Numbered from the stretch's first letter, positions 35,108-44,398 are shown. The stretch: 64,000 nucleotides of DNA from Deltaproteobacteria bacterium (GCA_016875405.1 VGRJ01000005.1:34558-98557); one strand, 5' to 3'. Notes: generated from the letters alone by a model not told the origin. A program made the numbers and translations.

Positions 35108-35124
35108 TGTGCGGTAGGACAATG
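35105..35124 (-). promoter_or_regulatory. Palindrome over the tssM start codon
   Basis: CATTGT-N8-ACAATG is a perfect 6-bp inverted repeat whose second arm contains the tssM ATG. In RNA it could hide the start codon; in DNA it could bind a repressor. TACATT just overlaps its outer end and could be the -10 box. Confidence 0.3.
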
Positions 35125-35331
35125 TAGGCGGCCAAATTGAGGACGCGCGTTGGTGCGCGGCGACGACCTGCGTCACGGTCCCCCGGGCCTGATGGCGCGA
35201 GCCCGCGGGCCCTCCTACGGCACGCGCGAAGCCGGCTCGGCTCAGGTCACGACGACCCTAGAACGGCGATGAGGCGCCCACCTTCCCTCTCGGAAAGACG
35301 AGCGCCCCGGAGGCGCGCGGTCGGGCGTCGC

Positions 35332-36048
35332 TCAGCCCTGAATGAGCTTGCGGATCGCGTCGGACACGTCGGTCGCCTGAGAGCCAATGACGAGCCTCAG
35401 GATCAAGACGACGAGCAGCGCGAAGACGAAGAACCCCAGCGCCATCGCGAGGATCGGAAGCTCACGGCGAACGGCACCGCCGCCCCCGTCGCGTCGCTCG
35501 GCGTTCGGCGCGAGCAGATCACCGCCGCCCACGCTGAGCGCGACGTGGTTGCCGACGCCTTCGAGGACCGCCGCGAGCCCCTCTTGCTGTCCGAGCCGGA
35601 ATTTTCCTTGGAAGCCGAGCGCGAGGCAGACGAAGAAAATCTGCGTCACGTGATCGCGACCGCGCTGCGAGTACAGCATGTCGAGGCGCTCGAAGAACCC
35701 GTCACCAGCCGTGTTCTCCTGAAAGAACTGGAGCTGGAGCGGGTTGTTCAGCCACTGCGTCCGACCCGGCCAGGTCGAGTGGTAGATGACCTCGTCGGCG
35801 AACGCGGCGAGCGCGTACTTGACCTCAATCATGTCTTGCTCGGGGATCCCAGCCTCGCGTCCGTTCGCCATCATCGTATCGAAGAGGCCGAGGACGCGCC
35901 GCTGGAGGATGTCCGGCCCCGGCAGATCCTGAGAGTTGCGGAGCTGCAGGATCAGGGACAGGACGTCCGAGCAGACCCAGTACATCGGTTGCGCCAGCGT
36001 GCTCATGGAAGCGACCGCATCGTGCCAGACCTCGCGCGCGACTTCCAA
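35332..36048 (-). CDS. tssL: T6SS inner-membrane protein TssL (DotU)
   Basis: This protein of about 238 residues has the DotU cytoplasmic domain: YWVCSDVLSLILQLR, YALAAFADEVIYHSTW, LQLQFFQENTAGDGFFERLD and FFVCLALGFQGKFRLG. One C-terminal transmembrane helix (PILAMALGFFVFALLVVLIL) follows. It lacks the peptidoglycan-binding OmpA domain found on some TssL proteins. The first codon at 36048 is TTG; an ATG at 36006 (MSTLAQPMYW) is a plausible alternative. It is 224 bases upstream of tssM and 63 bases downstream of tssK. Confidence 0.93.
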   Translation of the reverse strand: MEVAREVWHDAVASMSTLAQPMYWVCSDVLSLILQLRNSQDLPGPDILQRRVLGLFDTMMANGREAGIPEQDMIEVKYALAAFADEVIYHSTWPGRTQWLNNPLQLQFFQENTAGDGFFERLDMLYSQRGRDHVTQIFFVCLALGFQGKFRLGQQEGLAAVLEGVGNHVALSVGGGDLLAPNAERRDGGGGAVRRELPILAMALGFFVFALLVVLILRLVIGSQATDVSDAIRKLIQG

Positions 36049-36111
36049 GAATCGCGGGGACGGAGGGGCTCGTAGCCGCGGGCGACGCTCGGCGACCGGC
36101 TGCGCCGAAGC

Positions 36112-37467
36112 TCAGCCCTTCTTCACGCCGATCAAGCGGATGTTGACCTTCTGCGGATCGATCGGCTGGTACATCGCCACGGTGTTCGAGTTCAAGACGT
36201 CGTTCCAGTAGTCCCCGGACATCTCGACCCGCAGATAAATCAGGCCCGGCTTGACGGGAATCGCGCCTGGCGGTCGGTACTCGACCTCGCAGCGAACGCC
36301 GGGGATCGCAGCGTTCAGGATATTGCCGATCTGGCCCCACGACGCGACCTTGAGGAGCTTCGGGAGCCGCTCGCGCAGCGTCGCCTCGTCCGACCCCGAG
36401 CACTCGAGGTAGAAGTCGTGCTTGCGCGGGACGGTCGGGTCCTCGAACTTGCCGAGGTACATGCCGTCCGGGCGCTTCTCGAGCGGCAGAATGATGTAGT
36501 TCTCGAGCACGGAGCGACGCACCATGTCGATCGCGCGCGCGAACAGCGGCTCGAGCGACTCGGTGAGGTCGAGGTAGTTGAACTTCGGCAGATCCGTCGG
36601 ATCGCCGTCGGGCGAGAACGTGCACAGCTCGCCGATGATCGAGGCGAGCAACAGGTACAGTTCCTCCGGGTGAACGTCGCCGTGATCGACGAGGTGCGAC
36701 GTCACCGGGATGTACGAGTTCATGGTGTGCAGCATCCAGAACTTCACCGTGTCGGACGCTTGAAAGTCGACCGACGCCGCGGTTCGCATGCGCCGGCTCT
36801 CAGCGAGCTGCTTCTGCTTGCCGACCATCGCCGAGAGGAGCTGGCGGAGGTTCGACATGATCCACTTCGAGGCCCCGATGCGGAGGAGCGACGGGACGAA
36901 GCTCTCCTTCAGCACGATGGCGCCGGAGCGGTCACGCACGAGCTGCGCGATGCGAATGGTCTGGTACGCGTCTCGCGGCTCGGTGCCGAAGAGCACGCGG
37001 AGGTTGCCGCGCGCCCAGGTCACCGACTGCTCGTTCCTCCCGGTGTTGAGATCCGGAACGGTGGCTTGCTGCGCCACGTAACGCACCGCCGGCCCTGCCT
37101 TCGCCGCGTCCATCGCGGTGTTCGCCTGAGCCTCGCGCACCTGCGGAACGGCGAGGAACACGTCGAGCGTCTCGATCGCGGCGGGGAAGTTGCCCTCGAT
37201 GGCGCGCGCCTCGGCGGTGTCCTCCCCCTGATCGCCGATGAGGAACGGCGTCCCGTCGGGGTAGAAGCCGTGACACTTCACCAGCTTGATGAGGCCCGAG
37301 GAGAGCGAGCGCTCGTCGAAGACCACATCGGTGATGCCCCAGTCGTAGCGCGCGAGCGCGTGCACCCGAGATTGCAGGAGCGACTCGTGGTACTGGTCGC
37401 TCTGCTGAAGATGCTGGGGGGTCATGAAGAGACCCTCCGTCCAGATCAACTTCCGCGGGTGAATCAT
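36112..37467 (-). CDS. tssK: T6SS baseplate protein TssK
   Basis: This 451-residue protein links the baseplate to TssL/TssM. It has the TssK opening (LIWTEGLFMTPQHLQQSDQY), ELYLLLASIIGELCTF in the middle and IPLKPGLIYL-like residues (IPVKPGLIYLRVEMSGDYW) near the C-terminus. Length and motif order match the family. It lies between tssJ and tssL. The ATG at 37467 has no strong Shine-Dalgarno sequence. Confidence 0.95.
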   Translation of the reverse strand: MIHPRKLIWTEGLFMTPQHLQQSDQYHESLLQSRVHALARYDWGITDVVFDERSLSSGLIKLVKCHGFYPDGTPFLIGDQGEDTAEARAIEGNFPAAIETLDVFLAVPQVREAQANTAMDAAKAGPAVRYVAQQATVPDLNTGRNEQSVTWARGNLRVLFGTEPRDAYQTIRIAQLVRDRSGAIVLKESFVPSLLRIGASKWIMSNLRQLLSAMVGKQKQLAESRRMRTAASVDFQASDTVKFWMLHTMNSYIPVTSHLVDHGDVHPEELYLLLASIIGELCTFSPDGDPTDLPKFNYLDLTESLEPLFARAIDMVRRSVLENYIILPLEKRPDGMYLGKFEDPTVPRKHDFYLECSGSDEATLRERLPKLLKVASWGQIGNILNAAIPGVRCEVEYRPPGAIPVKPGLIYLRVEMSGDYWNDVLNSNTVAMYQPIDPQKVNIRLIGVKKG

Positions 37468-37562
37468 ACAGAGGGACGAGTTCTAGCAGACTCGCCGGCG
37501 ATGCAGAAGGCTTCCCACATCGCCGCGCCCCGGTGCCAGAGGGGGTCTCGCCTCCGTCGCGC

Positions 37563-38270
37563 TCACTTGGGCTGAGGAGTCGAGAAGTTCTGCTGCGAGG
37601 CCCGCTCGGCCGACGCCTTCGGCAAGTTGAGCCTGCGGAACTTCGTCGCGTTCGGGAACATCGCGGGCTCGAACTCGCTGCCGTTGTCGAGCTTTCGCCC
37701 GCGGATGAAGAACGACGTCTCTGGGAAGGCCTGAGGCACTGGCTTCTCCTTGCCCTTGGGCCCCTTCCCCTCTGCGGCCGCCTGCGCGGCGCACGCCTCG
37801 GGCGTGTCGGGCATCGGCGGGAACTCGTAGAAGGTCTTGTAGGACTGCCCGACCGGCGTGTGGAAGAACGCGACGCCCGCGAGGATCGTCGCCTCGGGGA
37901 TTCGCTCGAACTTCACCTCGAAGATGTCGTTCGGGAAGATCTCGAACTCATCAACCTTGAGCATCTGGTCGCCGAGCGTCTCCTTGTCCTTCAGCAAGAG
38001 GTCGTCGTACCGCGCGTTCAAGATCTTGGTGTCGGTGGTGAGCTGGTAAAGGCGCACCGCGACGGGCCTCGCCTGCTCGGCCTCGTTCGGGTTGATGAGC
38101 TCGTCCGCATAGATCGACAGCGTCACCGTCTGGATCTTGCAGGGGTCGGGCTTCTGCGCCGGCATCGGAGGCGTACACGCGCCGAGCGAAGGCACGAGCA
38201 TCGCCCACGCCGCGCCGAGCCCCGTGACCGAGAGAAAGTCCCTCCGAGACGTACCTCCGCTACCCTTCAT
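37563..38270 (-). CDS. tssJ: T6SS outer-membrane lipoprotein TssJ with a Tat-type signal
   Basis: This 235-residue protein begins with SRRDFLSV (residues 8-15), which matches the twin-arginine export motif. A hydrophobic stretch and a lipobox LGAC (cysteine 32) follow. The mature part shows CKIQTVTLSIYADELINPNE, ARPVAVRLYQL and FHTPVGQSYKTF, which fit the TssJ beta-sandwich. TssJ normally uses the Sec route, so a Tat lipoprotein signal is unusual. The protein is also longer than typical TssJ, with an extra C-terminal region of about 70 residues rich in Lys and Pro. It lies between tssH and tssK. Confidence 0.85.
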   Translation of the reverse strand: MKGSGGTSRRDFLSVTGLGAAWAMLVPSLGACTPPMPAQKPDPCKIQTVTLSIYADELINPNEAEQARPVAVRLYQLTTDTKILNARYDDLLLKDKETLGDQMLKVDEFEIFPNDIFEVKFERIPEATILAGVAFFHTPVGQSYKTFYEFPPMPDTPEACAAQAAAEGKGPKGKEKPVPQAFPETSFFIRGRKLDNGSEFEPAMFPNATKFRRLNLPKASAERASQQNFSTPQPK

Positions 38271-38393
38271 GGCGCGTAGAGGCTCGCTTCATTCGGCCGC
38301 GGCGGCCAACAAACGGACGGCATTCGCTCCCTCACTCGGCGACGGCGCCGCCGGGCTTCCCCGACGACGCCGCCACGGTGAGGACACCTCGCG

Positions 38394-41051
38394 TCAGGCT
38401 TCGACGTAGGTGAACTGCGTCGTGAACGTCGAGCTGTCATCGACGTCGATCGCGAGGGTCGCCGGCACGTTGCCCGCGGCCATCTCGCCGAGGATCGCGC
38501 TCGAGAGGAGCGGGATCAGCGTCGAGCGCAGGATGTGGTCGATGTTGCGCGCGCCGGTGTCGACCTCGGTGCAGCGGTCCGCGATGAGCTGCACCACCTT
38601 CTCAGTGTAGCTCGCCTGGATGTTCTGGTTCGACGACAGCCGTCCCATCAGCTTGTTGAGCTTGAGGCGCGTGATGTTCTTCATCGCCTCAGGCGCGATG
38701 GGCAGGTACGGGATCACCGTCATGCGCGCGAGGAGCGCCGGCTTGAAGTGCGCGGACAGGCTGGGCTTGATGGCCTCGATGAGCTCCGGCATGTTCATCG
38801 CCTCGCCGTCCTCCCATGACGCCACCGTCATGTTGGTGATCTTGTCGGTCGCGAGGTTGCTCGTCATGATGACGACCGTGTTCTTGAAGTCGACGAGGCG
38901 CCCCTCGCCGTCCGAGAGCATGCCCTTGTCGAACACCTGGTAGAACAAGTTCATCACGTCCGGATCGGCCTTCTCGCACTCGTCGAGGAGCACGACCGTG
39001 TACGGGCGATGCCGCACCGCCTCGGTCAGCATGCCGCCCTCGCCGAAGCCGACGTAGCCCGGAGGCGAGCCGATGAGGCGCGAGACGGTGTGCTTCTCCT
39101 GGAACTCGCTCATGTTGATGGTGACCATCATGCGCTCGCCGCCGAACATGAGGTCTGCGATGCCGAGCGCGGTCTCGGTCTTGCCTACGCCCGAAGGGCC
39201 GACGAGCAAGAACACGCCGAGCGGCTGCTCGGGCGCCTTGAGGCCGGCGCGAGCGGAGCGGAGCTCCTTCGCGATCGCGGTGATGCCGTAGTCCTGGCCC
39301 TTGATGCGCTCGATGAGCGTCTGCTCCATCGTGACGAGGGCGGCGACGTCGTCGGCGACCATCTTGCCGACCGGCACGCCGGTCCATGCGCTCACGACCG
39401 CGGCGATCATCGCGTCGTCGACGTCCGGGCGGATAAGCGGCACCTCGCCTTGCGCGGCCTTCATCTCGCGGATGGCCTCGCGAACGGCCTCGCGGAGGCG
39501 CGCGCGGTCCTCGTCGTTCTCGGCCTTGTTCATCGCCTCGCGCGCGTCGATGACCTTCTTCACGCAGGCCATCTCCGTGTCGTACTCGGCGCGGAGCTTC
39601 GTCAGGTTCTCGTTCGCGGCCGCGATCTGAACCGCTAGCTCCTCGAGGCGCGAGCGGTCCACCTCGATGCCGGCCTTGTCGTCGCGCTGCAGCGCGCCGA
39701 GCTCACGCTCAAGATTGTGGATGAGTACCTCGCAGTCCTCAACCGCAGCCGGCTTCTGCTGGAGGGCCACGCGCACGCGCGCCGCACAGGTGTCGAGCAA
39801 GTCGACGGCCTTGTCGGGCAGCTGACGGCCCGTGATGTAACGCGCCGAGAGGCGAACCGCGCTCTCGATCGCCTCGTCTTGAATGATGACGCCATGGGAG
39901 GCCTCGAAGCGCTCGCGGAGCCCACGGAGCATCGTCACGCAGGTCTTCTCGTCGGGCTCCTCGACCCGCACGGGCTGGAAGCGCCGCTCGAGCGCGGGAT
40001 CCTTCTCGATGTACTTCTTGTACTCGCTGTACGTGGTCGCGGCGATCGTGCGGAGCTCGCCGCGCGCGAGGGCCGGCTTGAGAAGGTTCGCGGCATCGGC
40101 GCCCCCGCCGCCACCACCGCCGATGAGGAGGTGCGCCTCGTCGATGAAGATGATGATCGGCTTCGACGAAGCCTTCACCTCGTCGATCACGCCCTTCAGG
40201 CGTTTCTCGAACTCACCCTTTACGCTCGCGCCGGCTTGCAGCAAGCCGAGATCGAGCCCGAGGATCTCGACGCCCTTCAGGATCTGCGGCACGTCGTCGT
40301 TCACGATCTTGAGCGCGAGCCCCTCGATGAGGGCCGTCTTGCCGACGCCCGCCTCGCCGATCACGATCGGCGAGTTCTTGCGACGACGCGCGAGAATGTC
40401 GATCATGTTGCGGATCTCGCGCTCGCGCCCGAAGACCGGGTCGATCTCGCCAGAGCGCGCCTTGCCCGTGAAGTCGACGCAGAAACGGGCGAGCGCGCTG
40501 TCGGCGTCGAGCGAGCTCCCCTTCGGCAGCTTCCCCGGCTCGGCCGCGGCGGGGCCTGCGAGGGGCGCGGCGTCCGCGTCTTCCTTCGAGCCGGCGCAGA
40601 TCTTTTGGAAGTTCTTCTTGAGCTCGTCCTTTGGAATTCCGCTCAGCTGCATCGAGATGCCGCTGGTCGAGTACTTGCTGCCCGCCTCGACGAGCCGGAG
40701 GAAGAGCATCCCGCTCCGGACCTTGCCGTAGCCGTACTCCATCGCGCCCACGGTGAAGGCGTCCTGCATCCAGTCGAGCAGGTGCGGCGAGAAGTTCGGC
40801 TTACCCGAGTTCCCCGCGCGAAGCCCGTCGATGGTGCGCTGGAGCGTCGTCTTGAGACCCGCCGGGTCGAGATCGTAGTGCATCGCGAGGAATGCGACGT
40901 CGGAGTCCGGGTTGTCGAGGAGCGCGTTGACGACGTGTTCGACCGTCACCTCGTACTGACGAGCGCCGGCGCACTGAACCACCGCGGACTCCATGGCGGC
41001 GGTGCAGGTGCGGGTGAGACGCTTGATGATGGATTTTGGTTCAACGAGCAT
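38394..41051 (-). CDS. tssH: T6SS sheath-disassembly ATPase TssH (ClpV)
   Basis: This 885-residue AAA+ unfoldase recycles contracted sheath. It contains a Clp N-terminal domain, a first ATPase module with GEAGVGKT, IIFIDEAHLLIGGGG and FVGREREI-like DPVFGREREIRNM, a coiled middle domain, and a second module with GPSGVGKTETALG, SRLIGSPPGYVGFGEGG and VVLLDECEKADPDV. A strong Shine-Dalgarno sequence (AGGAGGA) precedes the ATG, suggesting high expression. It is separated from the transglycosylase gene by 100 bases. Confidence 0.96.
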   Translation of the reverse strand: MLVEPKSIIKRLTRTCTAAMESAVVQCAGARQYEVTVEHVVNALLDNPDSDVAFLAMHYDLDPAGLKTTLQRTIDGLRAGNSGKPNFSPHLLDWMQDAFTVGAMEYGYGKVRSGMLFLRLVEAGSKYSTSGISMQLSGIPKDELKKNFQKICAGSKEDADAAPLAGPAAAEPGKLPKGSSLDADSALARFCVDFTGKARSGEIDPVFGREREIRNMIDILARRRKNSPIVIGEAGVGKTALIEGLALKIVNDDVPQILKGVEILGLDLGLLQAGASVKGEFEKRLKGVIDEVKASSKPIIIFIDEAHLLIGGGGGGGADAANLLKPALARGELRTIAATTYSEYKKYIEKDPALERRFQPVRVEEPDEKTCVTMLRGLRERFEASHGVIIQDEAIESAVRLSARYITGRQLPDKAVDLLDTCAARVRVALQQKPAAVEDCEVLIHNLERELGALQRDDKAGIEVDRSRLEELAVQIAAANENLTKLRAEYDTEMACVKKVIDAREAMNKAENDEDRARLREAVREAIREMKAAQGEVPLIRPDVDDAMIAAVVSAWTGVPVGKMVADDVAALVTMEQTLIERIKGQDYGITAIAKELRSARAGLKAPEQPLGVFLLVGPSGVGKTETALGIADLMFGGERMMVTINMSEFQEKHTVSRLIGSPPGYVGFGEGGMLTEAVRHRPYTVVLLDECEKADPDVMNLFYQVFDKGMLSDGEGRLVDFKNTVVIMTSNLATDKITNMTVASWEDGEAMNMPELIEAIKPSLSAHFKPALLARMTVIPYLPIAPEAMKNITRLKLNKLMGRLSSNQNIQASYTEKVVQLIADRCTEVDTGARNIDHILRSTLIPLLSSAILGEMAAGNVPATLAIDVDDSSTFTTQFTYVEA

Positions 41052-41151
41052 CGCGTGTTCCTCCTACGAAGGCGCGGCCCTTCGCCACGCACGGAGCGCG
41101 AGACGCTACCCCGCGTAGGGGTGGATTTGAACCGTCTTGTGTCCGCGACCG

Positions 41152-42930
41152 TCAACCGTTGTCGGACTCGGCTTCCGTCACCGCGGCGCGCTTCCGGCGC
41201 TTCTTCGGGAGCTCGAGCCGAGCTCCCCCATCGTCAGGGCTCGCGGCCTGGCTCGCGGCGGCGCGCTGCTTGCGCTCGAGGATACTGCGCTTAACCTGGA
41301 GACGAAGGAGCGTGCCCTCGCGGAGGGTGTCCTCGGCGTCGATGCCGTTGTCGCGCGCCAGGTCGTCGAGATCGATCGCAAATTGTTTCGCGATCGCGAT
41401 GAGCGACTCGCCCGCGCCGACTCGGTACATCACGGTCTCGCGGTCGGTTCGACGGGGCCGGAACTCGTCGGCGACCCCATCGAGGGCCACGTCGGCCCGC
41501 GGAGCCTCGTCGACTTGACCACGCAGCACAGATCGGAGGCTGCGTCGCTTCGGCTTCGGCAGGAGCGACAGACGGTTCTCTTCGTCGTTCCACGTGTCGA
41601 ACTTGTCCCGCCCCTTGTCGCCTCCACCGAGCCCTACGAGATCGCCTGGGGCGAGCACGTCGGCGTCCGTGATGCGCTCACCCTCGTCGAGCATCGCCGG
41701 GAGCGCGGCGCGCGCACGCGACAGCGTATCGGCCGGGATGTAGAGGGTCTGCTCACGGCCTGGCGGCACGAACTTCCCGAGCAGGTGCGGGTTGAAGTTC
41801 CGCATCGCGGTGAGCCCGATCCCTGCCGCGCGCGCGACGACGTCGAGCGAGACGCCGCCCGGCACCGAGAGCTCGGCGACATGGAGCGGCTTGTAGGGCT
41901 CGACGTCCCCGAATCCGTAGAGCTCGAGGTTGTCGGCGACGAGCGCCGCCGCCACGATCTTCGGCACGTAGTTCGCCGTCTCGATCGGGATCGCCTGCTG
42001 CCGCGAGAGCTCGTTGAAGTCGGTCGTTCCCGTACGATCGATCGCGTCGAGCAGCTGCTCGTACCCCATGTTGTAGGCCGCGAGCGCGAGGTCCCACGAG
42101 CCAAAGCGCTGGTGCAGATCCTTCAGGTGGTGAGCGGCCGCGCGCGTCGCGCGCACCGGATCACGCCGCAGGTCCTGGTACTTGTCGACCTCGAGGCCGT
42201 AGACGCTGCCCGTGCTGCGCATGAACTGCCAGAGGCCGACGGCGCCCGCCGGAGACTTCGCCCGGGGATCGAAGCCGCTCTCGATCATGGCGACCCAGAT
42301 GAGGTCCTCGGGCAGCTGACGCTCGCGCAGTGTCTCGAGCACGGCCTCCTGATAGCGACCGCTGCGCTTGAGCCACGTCTCGAACATGTCGCGTCCCGGG
42401 TTGGTCCGCGTGAGGAACCGGACGTATTTCAGCGCGCGGCGCGAGATCGCGACCCGGAAGTCCGGCAACTGGAGCCGGGACAGGGCCTCGCGCCCCGCCT
42501 CGTCGAGCTCGTCGTCATCCTCGTCCGAGCGGCGGCTTCGCGAGGTCCCTATGTCGTCCTTGTCCGCGTCGGCGAACCTATCGGCGCGGAAGTCGTCGGC
42601 GCGCGCGTCCTCGAGCTTGCAGGTCGGGCCGTCAACTTCGCGCAACCTCGCGAGCTCGGGGGCCTCGTCCCCATCGGCCCCGCCTCGCACCGAGCGCGTC
42701 GCCTTCCGCGATGCGACGGCGGTCGCGGTCGCCCCGTAGCCGCCGTGCGCGTGCGGCTGTGGGGGCTGGACTTTTCGCAACCCTGGACCGGAGGCCGTGT
42801 GGGGAGTGCGCCCCGGCGCGTCCACGGCAGCCCTCACGCGATCGAATGCCGCCTCGGGCGCAGCCATGCCCAGGCCGTAGCCGAACGCGAGAGCCGAGAT
42901 CATCGGTGGGATCTTGCTGAGCCAGTCCAT
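41152..42930 (-). CDS. MltD-type lytic transglycosylase embedded in the T6SS locus
   Basis: The protein is 592 residues from the ATG at 42930, which has a GAGGAAG site 5 bases upstream. A hydrophobic N-terminal segment (MISALAFGYGLGMAAP) serves as signal or anchor. The SLT domain shows PEDLIWVAMIESGFDP with the catalytic glutamate, AGAVGLWQFMRSTGSVYGLE and LAAYNMGYEQLL. One clear LysM unit (VGAGESLIAIAKQFAIDL) lies near the C-terminus. Its position between tssH and tagH suggests that it opens peptidoglycan for the apparatus, as MltE does in enteroaggregative E. coli; that role is inferred. It is a paralog of the gene at 11207-13609. Confidence 0.87.
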   Translation of the reverse strand: MDWLSKIPPMISALAFGYGLGMAAPEAAFDRVRAAVDAPGRTPHTASGPGLRKVQPPQPHAHGGYGATATAVASRKATRSVRGGADGDEAPELARLREVDGPTCKLEDARADDFRADRFADADKDDIGTSRSRRSDEDDDELDEAGREALSRLQLPDFRVAISRRALKYVRFLTRTNPGRDMFETWLKRSGRYQEAVLETLRERQLPEDLIWVAMIESGFDPRAKSPAGAVGLWQFMRSTGSVYGLEVDKYQDLRRDPVRATRAAAHHLKDLHQRFGSWDLALAAYNMGYEQLLDAIDRTGTTDFNELSRQQAIPIETANYVPKIVAAALVADNLELYGFGDVEPYKPLHVAELSVPGGVSLDVVARAAGIGLTAMRNFNPHLLGKFVPPGREQTLYIPADTLSRARAALPAMLDEGERITDADVLAPGDLVGLGGGDKGRDKFDTWNDEENRLSLLPKPKRRSLRSVLRGQVDEAPRADVALDGVADEFRPRRTDRETVMYRVGAGESLIAIAKQFAIDLDDLARDNGIDAEDTLREGTLLRLQVKRSILERKQRAAASQAASPDDGGARLELPKKRRKRAAVTEAESDNG

Positions 42931-42967
42931 ACGTCTTCCTCGCTCGCCGGCCGGACGTCGCACTCAT

Positions 42968-43011
42968 GGTGCCACTGTCCGACTCTGTACGAAAAGGTGA
43001 CACTATGTACG
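42968..43011. repeat. Imperfect direct repeat in the divergent T6SS promoter region
   Basis: GGTGCCACTGT with GTACG at 42987-42991, and GGTGACACTAT with GTACG at 43007-43011, form two related half-elements. They resemble the repeated terminal sequences of some IS21-type insertion sequences, but no transposase is present. They could equally be tandem operator sites for the divergent genes. Confidence 0.35.
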
Positions 43012-43078
43012 CTATTGGCCAAGAAAACGCTCCCGCGGGGTCTCGAGGGAGTTTGCGCCTAGGTGCGCGGTTCTCTGT

Positions 43079-43084
43079 TACGCT
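43079..43084 (+). promoter_or_regulatory. Predicted -10 box (TACGCT) of a leaderless tagH promoter
   Basis: CTGTTACGCT (an extended -10 form) ends 9 bases before the ATG. The surrounding text GGTTCTCTG is shared with the tssE upstream region. Confidence 0.45.
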
Positions 43085-43093
43085 GCCCGCGCC

Positions 43094-44398
43094 ATGTCGC
43101 TCGGCCTGACCGCGGTGGTGCTCGACGCGCAGAGCAACCAGAGCTTCGAGCGCTCGTTCGAGCGTTTCCCGGTGCGCATCGGACGTAACCAGCTCGCGGA
43201 GCTCCAGGTCGATCGGCCGTACGTCTCGCAGTTCCACGTCGCGCTCGAGGTCGCCAACGGCCGCATCCTGGTCAAGGATCTCGGCTCGACGAACGGCACG
43301 CTCCACAACGGGCAGAAAATCGCGCGCGACCACGCGTTCGACGTCACGGCGCAACCCGAAATCAAGATCGGCCCGCTCGTGGTGCGCCTGCGCCTGCAAG
43401 AGGTCGCACAGGCGCAGGTCGCCGCCCCTCACCGCCAGGCGTCGGTGCTCGACCTGGGGACGCCCGCAGGGGCTGGCCTCCTCGAGGAGCGTCGACAGCC
43501 GCTCGCGCCCGGCCAGGAGGATCCGTTCCTGCGCCAGCTCGTACCGTACATCGAGGCGTACCGGGCCTCGTGGGCGAACGTGTACCGGCTGCTCTACGAG
43601 CACCTCCCGCGGCTTCAGCCGGAGGTCCGGACGCGCTACCTTCGTCGCATCCTGACCGAGCATCCAGGGGTCGCGCAGGAGCACGACTTTCAGCGGGTCT
43701 CGCAGTACTTCGGGGTCCCCGCGCACGAGCACGGCGAGCTCACGGTGCCAATGGCGGCGACGGCGGCGCTCCACGAGCTCGCGACGCAGCTCGCACCGGG
43801 CGCCGTGCCGCTCGAGTCGCCCGACCAAATGCTCGCGTTCGCGCGGCGGCTCCGCGACACGATGGGGGTCTTTCTCCGCTGCTTCGTGAGCTTGCGTGAC
43901 GGCTACCAGGAGTTCGAGGCCGAGGTGCTGCGGCGCGATCGGATGGAGCAGCAGGGCAATGGCGTCGGCGCCGCGACGAACCACGACGCGCTCGGCCAGA
44001 TCTTGTTCGCGGAGGGCACGAGCAGCGAGCAGAACTGCCACCAACTGAACGAGATCTTCATCGAGGTGATGACGCACCAGGTGGCGCTGATGAACGGCGT
44101 CATGGAAGGCGTGAAGCAGCTCCTCGGCACGCTGTCGCCGCAGGCGATCGAGCAGCGCTACGAGCGCAAGGGCAAGAAGGGCGGCCTCTTCTCGAACCGG
44201 TACGAGGGTCTCTGGCAGGAGTACCAGACCGCTCACTCCGACTATCAGGGGGAGGACAAGGAGACCTTCCTGATAATTTTTGGCCCACAATTCTCGCGTG
44301 CGTACGCTGCGACCACGGGCGAGGCCTACTCGGCCACGGGCGAACCTACCGGCACTCACGCCGGGAGGCTCCCCGGCGCCCAGCCCCATCGTCGCTAA
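43094..44398 (+). CDS. tagH: FHA-domain T6SS protein (TagH/Fha type)
   Basis: This 434-residue protein has an N-terminal FHA domain (about residues 25-100) with VRIGRN, VSQFHVALE and KDLGSTNGTLHNG, the residues that bind phosphothreonine. The rest is helical and includes a C-terminal segment (LLGTLSPQAIEQRYE, then YEGLWQEYQTAHSDYQGEDK) of the kind seen in T6SS FHA proteins. In P. aeruginosa such a protein switches on the system after phosphorylation by PpkA. No ppkA is in the window; the PP2C gene is 30 kb away. Confidence 0.88.
   Translation: MSLGLTAVVLDAQSNQSFERSFERFPVRIGRNQLAELQVDRPYVSQFHVALEVANGRILVKDLGSTNGTLHNGQKIARDHAFDVTAQPEIKIGPLVVRLRLQEVAQAQVAAPHRQASVLDLGTPAGAGLLEERRQPLAPGQEDPFLRQLVPYIEAYRASWANVYRLLYEHLPRLQPEVRTRYLRRILTEHPGVAQEHDFQRVSQYFGVPAHEHGELTVPMAATAALHELATQLAPGAVPLESPDQMLAFARRLRDTMGVFLRCFVSLRDGYQEFEAEVLRRDRMEQQGNGVGAATNHDALGQILFAEGTSSEQNCHQLNEIFIEVMTHQVALMNGVMEGVKQLLGTLSPQAIEQRYERKGKKGGLFSNRYEGLWQEYQTAHSDYQGEDKETFLIIFGPQFSRAYAATTGEAYSATGEPTGTHAGRLPGAQPHRR

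Noticed and set aside
38271..38393. GC-rich inverted segments between tssJ and tssH as a terminator
   Set aside because: The pairing is interrupted and has no T-tract; both genes are on the same strand in an apparent operon.
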